Below, piece after piece: positions 1-6,708 of a stretch of 64,000 nucleotides of DNA. The DNA is from Cristatella mucedo (taxonomy: Eukaryota > Bryozoa > Phylactolaemata > Cristatellidae), in NCBI GenBank assembly GCA_009760855.2, contig WPIO01000043.1, forward strand, positions 806,001-870,000, in the 5' to 3' direction. The notes under the pieces are model-generated. The model saw nothing but the letters and a program-made list of their open reading frames with translations. It was not told where the DNA came from and ran no database searches. The translations under genes and the position numbers were made by a program. Each line of letters begins with the position of its first letter. Position 1 is the stretch's first letter.

Positions 1-503
1 CTAACATAAACACTGCTGCCTGTATACAGATCATCAAACGAATTTGCTTCATCTTTCTTCCATCCAGTTGCAGGTCCTTCTGTTCGGTTGTAGTCATTTG
101 GATATGTAAGGTGGCCAATAAGAGTTGATACACTACCAGGGCCTTCTTTCAATGAATAGCTTTCTATTTCTTCAGCACCAAGTCTGATTCTCATCGAGCT
201 AAACATCCATGCTCCAGCATTGTTAACAAATCCAGCAGCAAGAGTTCTAGCAGGTGCTGCAAAGTTTCCACCAGCAGCTGTTTGGACTTGCAATTGTCCT
301 TCAAGCAGCAGATAAGCATCTGACAGCACATAGCAAAGTTGTTGTTCACCAGGAACTGTGAATGTAACTAGTTTATTTGCAATACTATCTGTTTCATTTC
401 CATTACTCTGATAAAATTCTCTGTATTGGTAATCTTTAATTTTGAAGTTAGGAAAACTAGGATCACCTAATTCGAGTATGGTGTCAATCGGTGCACTTGC
501 CAT
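1..503 (-). CDS. Major capsid protein (double jelly-roll, hexon-like), N-terminal part, runs off window
   Basis: This is the first 167 codons of the main shell protein of an adintovirus/Polinton-type virus; the frame is open to the window edge, so the C-terminal two thirds are not visible. The ATG is at 501-503, with a TATATAG motif on the minus strand (517-511) eight bases before it. The start pattern fits what I know of Polinton/adintovirus capsid proteins: a short leader, a region ending in KIKDYQYREFY, then alternating strand-forming stretches (LVTFTVPGEQQLCYVLSDAYLL) and the segment MFSSMRIRLGAEEIESY. The later GHLTYPNDYNRTEG stretch also fits. In these viruses it forms trimeric capsomers. 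The family call is from remembered sequence pattern only; no search was run. No break is seen in this part. Confidence 0.75.
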   Translation of the reverse strand, partial: MASAPIDTILELGDPSFPNFKIKDYQYREFYQSNGNETDSIANKLVTFTVPGEQQLCYVLSDAYLLLEGQLQVQTAAGGNFAAPARTLAAGFVNNAGAWMFSSMRIRLGAEEIESYSLKEGPGSVSTLIGHLTYPNDYNRTEGPATGWKKDEANSFDDLYTGSSVYV

Positions 504-510
504 TTCTTCT

Positions 511-517
511 CTATATA
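511..517 (-). promoter_or_regulatory. TATATAG start-proximal promoter motif of the capsid gene
   Basis: On the minus strand the sequence reads TATATAG, then eight bases, then the capsid ATG. The same motif precedes other genes of this block, so it is probably the viral (late) promoter with a very short leader. Confidence 0.55.
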
Positions 518-537
518 AAAAAGTAAAAATTTATTTC

Positions 538-1134
538 TTATTCTGAATGTATAAACCAGCACCAATTTTTTTTCATATATCCTCCATATCCATCAGCTCT
601 TGGAGCAGGCATAATTGCAGGAACAGCAGATTTCTCTTTTATAACTCTTTCTATTTCTTTATATGCCTTAGGATCATTTTCCTTTAACGTTTCTGAATAA
701 TCTTCAGTTTCAGAATTCTCCATTTTTGCTTTGTATTTCTTTTTGCTTTTTGGTTTAAGTTTATCAAGCATTGCTCGTTTTATCTCAAGATCAATCTCTT
801 TAAGCTTTCTATCGTAATCTTCTTCTTTCTTTCTTTTTTCTAATTCATACTCATATTCTTTCTTTCTTCTTTCCTCTTCAGCTTTATCATCAATATCTCT
901 ACGTTTATTAGCATACTCCTGGTCGATCTTTTCTTTCTTTGTTTGCAGTTGAATTAATTTCCTAGCTTGATGCACCTCAATACCTTTGTTAGCAATGTTC
1001 CTACTAAGCCCAGTAAGTCCAGTAAGCACTGGCGCTGCTTTTCCAACGCCATCAATAATCTTATCAAGTACACCAGAACCATGATATTTTCCGCCAGTTA
1101 TCCTACGATGACCAATTCTAGTATAGCTAACCAT
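538..1134 (-). CDS. Charged coiled-coil protein, possible minor virion/core protein of the virus
   Basis: This 198-residue intact frame lies just upstream of the capsid gene. Residues about 60-135 are almost wholly Lys/Glu/Arg/Asp with heptad-like spacing, indicating a long coiled coil. The N-terminus is basic and Gly-rich, and residues 12-16 read ITGGK. That fits the (M/I/L)-x-G-G|x pattern cut by adenovirus-type proteases, and an adenain-like gene is present in the same block. A short hydrophobic stretch follows (about 24-48, VLDKIIDGVGKAAPVLTGL). This layout resembles adenoviral pVI/pVII-like minor proteins, which are processed during maturation; that comparison is inference from layout, not homology. 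The ATG is at 1132-1134, seven bases after the stop of the penton-like gene. Confidence 0.6.
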   Translation of the reverse strand: MVSYTRIGHRRITGGKYHGSGVLDKIIDGVGKAAPVLTGLTGLSRNIANKGIEVHQARKLIQLQTKKEKIDQEYANKRRDIDDKAEEERRKKEYEYELEKRKKEEDYDRKLKEIDLEIKRAMLDKLKPKSKKKYKAKMENSETEDYSETLKENDPKAYKEIERVIKEKSAVPAIMPAPRADGYGGYMKKNWCWFIHSE

Positions 1135-1140
1135 CCTATG

Positions 1141-2013
1141 TTATTTTGAAATTTCTATTGTAGCTATAACATCTGTAATAGTATTTATTGTATTTTTATT
1201 TTGATCTGTTAAACTAATTTTAATACTACTTACACCATCAATGTCTCCACGAGTAGGCAAGAGTAAAACGTTTGGAACATGTACGTCAATTTTTTCTCCT
1301 GGATCAATATCATCAATATCAATTAAATATAAAGATGAAGACTGTTCTAAAAATCCTTTTTTATGTTCAACATAGCTCTTACTAGGATCTACAAGATCAC
1401 AATCAATGCTTATCCATTTTACTCCAGAATTATCTGGCAACTGCATTTTATTCCAAGCCTTGTAAGTACCAGAAAAATACATTGCTTTTTCTATAGCTTC
1501 ATATGGCGTTCCACCAACCATTGCTGCATCATATGTGCCTTGCAAATTTGAACTAAATCCTAAAGTATCTCCAATATAGTTAATCACTCTAGAATTTGTT
1601 CCGAGCAATACAAAAAAATCAACAATAACTTGCATTATTATTCTATCATCAGCATCGTCGCTAAATCTTATTCCAGTACTACTTCTATTGGCAAGATTGA
1701 TGAGCATAGAGCTTGGTTTTACAGCTGATAATGCTTGATTTAATGCACAAACAATCTTTTGACTATCATAAAATCCTTCTGGAACAGCGACTGAAAAATT
1801 GAGTGGAGATGCTATTGCTTTATACCAAAGCAAATCGTTTACGCCATGAATAATATTTGATATTATTTTGTTTGTATATGTAAACTCAACTCTCCGTAAG
1901 CCTATTTTGTTATAACCAGAATCAGATCCAAGCATTAATGGAGGAACAAGAGCCTTTGAATCTGAACTGGTTGTCTCAGTGATTCTTATAGAAATTCTTA
2001 TATTATATTTCAA
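1141..2013 (-). CDS. Penton-like minor capsid protein, second tandem copy
   Basis: The open frame can code for up to 290 residues. The first codon shown is TTG and the first in-frame ATG is at 1933-1935, giving 264 residues. At 1981-2000 there is a TATAAGAA-like stretch followed by an in-frame ATC where a start would be expected, so the original ATG may have mutated. The body has features I associate with single jelly-roll penton proteins of Polinton/adintoviruses: a VPEGFYD segment, LGF, an IDCDLVDPSKSYVE stretch, and a C-terminus with KISLTDQN followed by a final strand ending in IEISK. The same C-terminal pattern occurs at the end of the preceding gene, so the two are paralogues. Pentons occupy the five-fold vertices. 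It is intact apart from the start question. Confidence 0.6.
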   Translation of the reverse strand: MKYNIRISIRITETTSSDSKALVPPLMLGSDSGYNKIGLRRVEFTYTNKIISNIIHGVNDLLWYKAIASPLNFSVAVPEGFYDSQKIVCALNQALSAVKPSSMLINLANRSSTGIRFSDDADDRIIMQVIVDFFVLLGTNSRVINYIGDTLGFSSNLQGTYDAAMVGGTPYEAIEKAMYFSGTYKAWNKMQLPDNSGVKWISIDCDLVDPSKSYVEHKKGFLEQSSSLYLIDIDDIDPGEKIDVHVPNVLLLPTRGDIDGVSSIKISLTDQNKNTINTITDVIATIEISK

Positions 2014-2874
2014 TAATTTCTATTACAACAGTAATTTGTTGCGAGCTAAAATCTAAAACTTTCATATTTTGATCTGTAATTGTAATCAATATATCAGAAA
2101 TAGATTCTCCAACAAGATTGTGATATTCAAGAGTATTCGGCTCATATACCATTTGTTCCCAAGGATAAAAATTGTAAGCAAAACTTCTTAGAACTTTGTT
2201 TTTATATTATTTATGTAACTAGTTCCACTAGCAACCAAATTACAATTTACAATATTTAAATTCAAGTCAGAAGCAAAAACTTCATTTTCTGAAGTAATTT
2301 TAGTTCCTTCTTCTGTAGTTAATTACATAAATTGTTTTCCAGGAGCTGCAGTATATGTACTTATTGGCAATGTTTTATCAGTTGTATAAACAGTTCCAGT
2401 AAATCCAAGTAAAGGAGCTATTGTATACTTAACAGCAACAAATGTAAAATCAGCAGGCATAGTAATCCAAGAATTAGAAGTAGCAGTATCAATGCCTAAA
2501 ACAAAGTTATCACTTCCAGATAATACAACAGAATTATTTATTGTATCAGCAATTCCAATATTTACATCATCAGAAACAGCTGCATATATTCCAGGAGGAA
2601 TAATTACTTCTCCTTCACTTCCACCTCTAACTCTGTAAACAAAAGTATTATTCTTATTTGTTATATTTTTAATAGAGTTAGTTCCAACAAATTTTTGGAA
2701 GCATACCTTAAATTTTTTGTTCTTAAGCCTTATTGGGTTGTTGATGTTTACTCTAATAGGATTAGTAGTTCCAGTTACGTTAAAAACGTATACTTCCTTG
2801 CCTGCAATGGTATCTTTTTTGATTGCCTCAACATTCTTTAGAATATCCTTAACCACATCAAGAAGATCTGACAT
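2003..2874 (-). pseudogene. Penton-like minor capsid protein, first tandem copy, broken
   Basis: The ATG is at 2872-2874, three bases after a TATATAG motif (2884-2878). The first 183 codons are open. They contain IPPGIYA, the strand-start signature common in Polinton/adintovirus penton proteins, and LLGFTG. A TAA at 2323-2325 then interrupts the frame, and a further one-base slip lies near 2195-2215, at a short A-rich stretch. Past the slip the recognisable C-terminal half continues (NCNLV before the slip, ITITDQN after it) to a TAA at 2003-2005. The tail matches the tail of the next gene in pattern, so this was once a full-length gene of about 290 codons. The frame is now in three pieces. 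Whether the breaks are real decay or assembly errors cannot be told from sequence alone. Confidence 0.65.
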
Positions 2875-2877
2875 TCT

Positions 2878-2884
2878 CTATATA
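2878..2884 (-). promoter_or_regulatory. TATATAG motif before penton-like gene 1, overlapping an upstream stop codon
   Basis: Minus strand TATATAG, three bases, then the ATG of the penton-like gene. The last three bases of the motif are also the TAG stop of the upstream coiled-coil gene. Confidence 0.55.
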
Positions 2885-4068
2885 ACATATACAAGTTTAT
2901 TAATTTTAGCAACATATGACTTTGGAACTTTTCTAGATTTTGCAAGGTAATCAACAGCAGCACTAATAGAATTTACTACTCCAGTATTTCCAGCAGCAAG
3001 CTCTTGAATCCACAATTCAATCTTATCAAATACTTCTGAATCATTCTTTACAACTAATGGTATTATTTCTATTCCTTTGCCAACTTTTGGTCTTAAATAA
3101 TCTAAAACTCTTTGCTCTTTAACACTTCTTTTTTTCTTTTTATCTAGCTCTGCAATAACACTGGAAAGATTTTTTTCACTAAGGTTTTCAATATTCTTTC
3201 TTATTGGTTTTGATATTCCACCACTTTTCTTTGTTTCAATAATATCAAGTAAATCTTTCTTTTTATCAATTGTTGATTCATATGCTTTAGTTAATTCATC
3301 CATTTGTTTACCATCAAGTTTAGTATAATAATCCATAGCGTATTCTAAGACATCATGAGCAGTTTGTTCTAGCTCTTGTTCAGCAGTATACATTTTTTCA
3401 TTAGTAAGTTTTACTCCTAGCTCATAAAGTTTTAAATCTTTATTTGTACTATCAATTTCATTTATTATTCTTGATACATAACTTGGGACATATTCATTTT
3501 TTTCTTTAAGTATTTTAATTAGTTTAGATTTATCATAATCTTGTACTGCAACAGTTTTCTTTGGAGTGCCAGTAGTAGGATTTATAATAAACTCCTCAGC
3601 TAAACCTTTTTGAGCAGCATCAATAGTTTCTCGTATTTCTGGATTTGCTGCATATGTCTTTGCTTGATTTGCTATAGTAATTGCTTTTTTATGCTTTCCT
3701 TCACTAACAGCTGTTCTTGCTTTTTGAATAGTACTTGATATGTCTGGTTTTTGTCGCAAAACTTTTTGCAGTTGTTCTTTGTTTTCTATTTGTAAAGCAA
3801 GTTTAGGTCTAATTCTCTCAAGTTTGTCTATTACAACTTTACCTGAGTTATCAGTAGATCTCTCTAATGCTTGCTCATTTAATCTATGCTCAGCAGCATC
3901 TCTTACAGATATTTCTGATTCTATTCTTTGTATCTCGCTAGAATTTTCTAGAATGTTTGCATCTCTTAAATCTTGCAGGTTTTGCAGTTTAGATTCATAA
4001 TCAAGTGCCTCTTGAACACTTCCTTTGTAAGATTTTTTACCACTTGGGTAAATTTGTCCATTAAACAT
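2878..4068 (-). CDS. Long coiled-coil protein of unknown function (viral, 396 aa)
   Basis: An intact 396-residue frame sits between the packaging ATPase and the penton-like genes. I do not recognise the family. It is almost entirely helical in character: charged heptad-like segments at about 20-80, 95-170 and 200-330, few aromatics, and no membrane segment. The ATG is at 4066-4068, with a TATAG motif a few bases upstream on the minus strand. Its stop codon (TAG, 2878-2880) is part of the TATATAG motif of the following penton gene, so the two genes overlap functionally by a few bases. Its position among structural genes suggests a virion component, which is inference only. Confidence 0.6.
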   Translation of the reverse strand: MFNGQIYPSGKKSYKGSVQEALDYESKLQNLQDLRDANILENSSEIQRIESEISVRDAAEHRLNEQALERSTDNSGKVVIDKLERIRPKLALQIENKEQLQKVLRQKPDISSTIQKARTAVSEGKHKKAITIANQAKTYAANPEIRETIDAAQKGLAEEFIINPTTGTPKKTVAVQDYDKSKLIKILKEKNEYVPSYVSRIINEIDSTNKDLKLYELGVKLTNEKMYTAEQELEQTAHDVLEYAMDYYTKLDGKQMDELTKAYESTIDKKKDLLDIIETKKSGGISKPIRKNIENLSEKNLSSVIAELDKKKKRSVKEQRVLDYLRPKVGKGIEIIPLVVKNDSEVFDKIELWIQELAAGNTGVVNSISAAVDYLAKSRKVPKSYVAKINKLVYVI

Positions 4069-4081
4069 TTTACTATATCTA

Positions 4082-4753
4082 TTAAGAATTAAAAAATGTC
4101 ATTAATTGCTTTCCATCTGAATCAACTGACCAAAATCTGCCTTCCGACTCAGTCTTAGTTAGGTCTATTACACAATAACCAAAACGGTTTCTAGTGCAAG
4201 AGTTAACCCATTCTCTAAATTGTTTCTTATCAATATCTCCAACGTATGCATCACGGATATACTCAATGTCGGTTGTGTTTTGCTTAAAGATTACTATTAA
4301 ATTTACATTGTTTCTAATTTCTCTCCTAGGTATATTTGTAAAGCCTTGAGCAAGGTAGAAAATGTTTAAAGCTTTATGTCTTCCTCGTGTGAAATAGTCT
4401 AATATCTTTGTCTGATCCTCAGTCATTAAATCATCAATTACAACTACATTCTTGCAGTTCTTATACGAATCTACTTCTGGCATAGCATCAATACCATTAA
4501 CCCATGAGTAAGCTTTGTTTTCGTTTGTCATTGACATAAGTCCACGATACAACTTTTGGTCTAAACTTGAAGCAATAACTGTACAACTGTCATAATTAAC
4601 CATTCCATAAAATATCCAATTCATTATTAGTTGTGATTTACCTGAACCACTTGGACCCAAAACTAAAGCTCTAATCGGAACATTTGGTAAAGGTTCTTTA
4701 TGACCAGTATCCACATCTTGTCCAAAATTAAACGCTCTTACTCGAAGAGACAT
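4082..4753 (-). CDS. Genome-packaging ATPase (FtsK/HerA, A32-like)
   Basis: An intact 223-residue frame. The Walker A loop GPSGSGKS is at residues about 33-40, and a Walker B strand NVVVIDDLM at about 102-110 ends in acidic residues. Further on, the motif ALNIFYLAQGFTNIPR has the sensor-like Gln of the A32/FtsK group. These are the hallmarks of the DNA-packaging ATPase of Polintons, adintoviruses, virophages and large DNA viruses, which pumps the genome into the preformed capsid. The length is typical for the small versions in this group. The ATG (4751-4753) follows TATATAG (4762-4756) by two bases. It is one of the few core genes in this copy with no visible break. Confidence 0.88.
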   Translation of the reverse strand: MSLRVRAFNFGQDVDTGHKEPLPNVPIRALVLGPSGSGKSQLIMNWIFYGMVNYDSCTVIASSLDQKLYRGLMSMTNENKAYSWVNGIDAMPEVDSYKNCKNVVVIDDLMTEDQTKILDYFTRGRHKALNIFYLAQGFTNIPRREIRNNVNLIVIFKQNTTDIEYIRDAYVGDIDKKQFREWVNSCTRNRFGYCVIDLTKTESEGRFWSVDSDGKQLMTFFNS

Positions 4754-4755
4754 TT

Positions 4756-4762
4756 CCTATAT
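4756..4762 (-). promoter_or_regulatory. TATATAG motif before the packaging ATPase
   Basis: Minus strand TATATAG, then two bases, then the ATG. The gene on the opposite strand starts at 4787, so 4754-4786 is a short divergent promoter region. Confidence 0.55.
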
Positions 4763-4786
4763 AAAAAAAGTGTTTATATTATAGAA

Positions 4787-5148
4787 ATGGAAATTTATAC
4801 TGCTTGAAATGTAAGAAGCCCACAGATAGCATTCATGAGGAATATGTAGAGATCGATAGTACAAAAGGTCTTAGAGGAATGATTAAAGCAATTTGCGTGA
4901 TTTGTGAAAGTAAAAAGTCAAAGTTTGTTAAGCTTAGATCAGAAAGTGGCAGTGGAGTTTTAGCTCATGGTAAAAAGTTAGGTGTGAGTGTAGCGAGCGG
5001 AGTTTTAGCCCATGGGAAAAAGTTAGGTACCGGAGTTCTAGCTCATGGTAGAAAGTTAGGTGGCGATATGAGTAAAGAACAAATACTTTCTGAACTAAGA
5101 AAAACTATTAGCAGTTTAAAAAAAAGTAAAAAGTACACCACTAACTGA
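4787..5148 (+). pseudogene. Zinc-ribbon protein (DUF5679-like) with three VLAHG-KLG repeats, frameshifted near start
   Basis: The ATG at 4787-4789 follows a TATTATAG motif, but its frame hits a stop after six codons. The protein-like frame is shifted and opens around 4801. It begins with CLKC and has a second pair CVIC about 27 residues later, a two-CxxC zinc ribbon of the kind I know as DUF5679 in Polinton-like viruses. After it comes a basic region with three near-identical copies of VLAHG(K/R)KLG, at about 4953-5058, then a Lys-rich tail. One missing base between 4797 and 4803 explains the break. The repeats are not something I recognise; nucleic-acid binding or nuclear targeting is possible. 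The tail overlaps the start of the protease gene. Confidence 0.55.
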
Positions 5149-5503
5149 TCTCGAAATAAATAACTATGTGGAAGAATTAGATATAAAAAATTTCAGAGGT
5201 GTATTTGCAAGAGATGAATTAAGTTCTCCAGAAGAGAATGAGTGCCTTATTTGCAATACTGGTAAATCAGATCTAGCAATATATCATTGGGTAGCTCTTA
5301 AAAAATAGGTAATCGATGTTTTTATTTTGATTCGTTCGGTGCTCCTCCAATGCCAGAAGTGATTGATTATTTCGGTGTTACACCAAGTTTTCAGACTTCA
5401 ACAGCAAAAGTTTAATCAAACGGATTGTGGAATGAGGTGCTTAATCTTCCTTAAACTAATGGAATTTGTCGATTTTGGTACAGTCATGCAATTATTAATT
5501 TGA
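5068..5503 (+). pseudogene. Adenain-like cysteine protease (virion maturation), frameshifted
   Basis: The pieces are clear although the reading frame is broken. A segment with TPLTDLEINNYV and NFRGVFARDEL leads to the catalytic-type His of YHWVAL (CAT at 5287-5289). The YFDSFGAPP motif follows in a second frame from about 5309, and QTDCGMRCLIFL, containing the catalytic-type Cys (TGT at 5426-5428), is in a third frame ending at TGA 5501-5503. This order (His, acidic/aromatic FDSFG, Gln, DCG-x2-C) is that of adenovirus protease and its Polinton relatives, which cleave capsid proteins at (M/I/L)xGG|x sites. Slips fall in the A-rich stretch at about 5117-5131, in the A6 run at 5302-5307, and between 5375 and 5412. 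The exact start is unresolved; ATG 5068 is a guess. Confidence 0.75.
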
Positions 5504-5523
5504 ATTAAACAAAATATTTCCAC

Positions 5524-5530
5524 TATATAG
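5524..5530 (+). promoter_or_regulatory. TATATAG motif before the 5532 gene
   Basis: TATATAG, one base, then ATG at 5532-5534: the tightest spacing seen in the block, and on the plus strand, which shows the motif is orientation-specific to gene starts. Confidence 0.6.
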
Positions 5531-5531
5531 A

Positions 5532-6019
5532 ATGGAAAATCAAGAAAAAAAATTGTAGTCCTCCAAAATTCTGCAGTTATCATTCCTAAAGGAAAGCCTG
5601 CGCACGTTCATGTTGAAGAGAAAATTTCAAAAGATTCAAAACCTTATCTTAGCGCGTGGATGTATATAACAGAAGAATCACTTCCTTATATTCAAAACAT
5701 TGTAGATAGATCGAGTGAACAATTAGAATTCAAAGCATTTGATGCTAGTGCAAGGTCAACAATTGGAATTAGATTTGATTTTGGAAAGAAACCTAGCATT
5801 ATGTTTGATGAGAATAATAAACAAACTAAAGTATCTAGTCCTGCAGACGTAATTAAAAAATTAGGAAATGATTTTGGTATCACTGGAATTCTTGATGGAA
5901 GTTATGTTTCAAAAGAATATTATAATAATGAAGCAAGATTAAATATTAGACTAAAGATTGACCAAGTAAAAGTTTATGGTTCTCCAAAGAGATCAATGTT
6001 CAATCCAGCAGAGTTTTAA
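5532..6019 (+). pseudogene. Unknown viral protein (~162 codons), one-base slip in an A8 run
   Basis: The ATG lies one base after TATATAG. The initial frame stops after eight codons because the run at 5545-5552 has eight A where nine would keep the frame open. From 5552 on, one frame is open to TAA 6017-6019 (119 codons from the internal ATG at 5660). The product would be a soluble alpha/beta-looking protein with segments such as IGIRFDFGKKPSIMF and a C-terminus NIRLKIDQVKVYG. I do not recognise the family. Given the small size and position near replication and maturation genes, a DNA-binding role is possible but unsupported. The single slip in a homopolymer may be a sequencing artefact. Confidence 0.5.
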
Positions 6020-6045
6020 AAAGTTAGTTTGTAAGTTAAATTCTT

Positions 6046-6697
6046 TTAGATCTTTTTCCGAGTGATATCAAGCATTCTATCAACGATTCCTCGAGCATAA
6101 TTTTTTATCTTATTTAGACTAGCAGGAATACTTACTTTATCTTTTAGAAAATCTGTAGCAAATGAATCGTTTAATCCACCAGCAATGCCCAAGTCTAATT
6201 TGCTTATCGCTGCCATGACGGCCGCTACTGTCTTTGCATCTTCACGTACGTAATTTGGTTGTCTTGGATCAAGCGCAATTCTAGCAGACGATTCAGCTAA
6301 TACCAAGTCTGATAAGTTTCTTATTTCTGTTCTTTTAGGTTCAGGCATAGATGAAGTTTCGGTATAGTCATGGTCATGGATGAGACCACGTGCATCAAGA
6401 TCATTTACGCCTGTATAGCCTTGCTGCATTCTCTGAGTGAATTTCGTTCCTGGACCAACATATGAGTATTTTCCTGTATTGTTAAAACTTCCGCCTGGTA
6501 CATTCTCTGATTTAATACCATTTGGTAGTTTCAGATGAAATTCCCTTCCACCAGACAGTTTGTTTATTAGATCAACAATGCCCGAGCCAATTTTTCTATT
6601 ACGTTTCAATTGCTTCAAACTTAGATTTAGTTGTAAGCCAGTGTTTTTAGATTTGCACTTTTCAATTTTGTTTAGTTGTGTTTTTGTTACAAAGATT
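6046..6697 (-). pseudogene. Phospholipase-A2-like minor capsid protein, 5' end lost in a deletion
   Basis: The frame is open from 6046 back past 6618 to about 6697 with no ATG. The N-terminal part (KTQLNKIEKC and following) matches a leader pattern I associate with minor proteins of this virus group. The centre holds YVGPGTKFTQ, the calcium-loop type motif of secreted/parvoviral PLA2, then D-x5-HD-x2-Y in the stretch DARGLIHDHDY, the catalytic His-Asp dyad with canonical spacing. Viral capsid PLA2 domains help particles leave endosomes; that is known for parvoviruses and inferred here. LSGGR and IAGGL fit adenain-type cleavage sites. The upstream boundary coincides with the truncation of the polymerase gene at about 6709, so one deletion probably removed the start of this gene. 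Confidence 0.65.
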
Positions 6698-6708
6698 GGA
6701 ACTGTATT

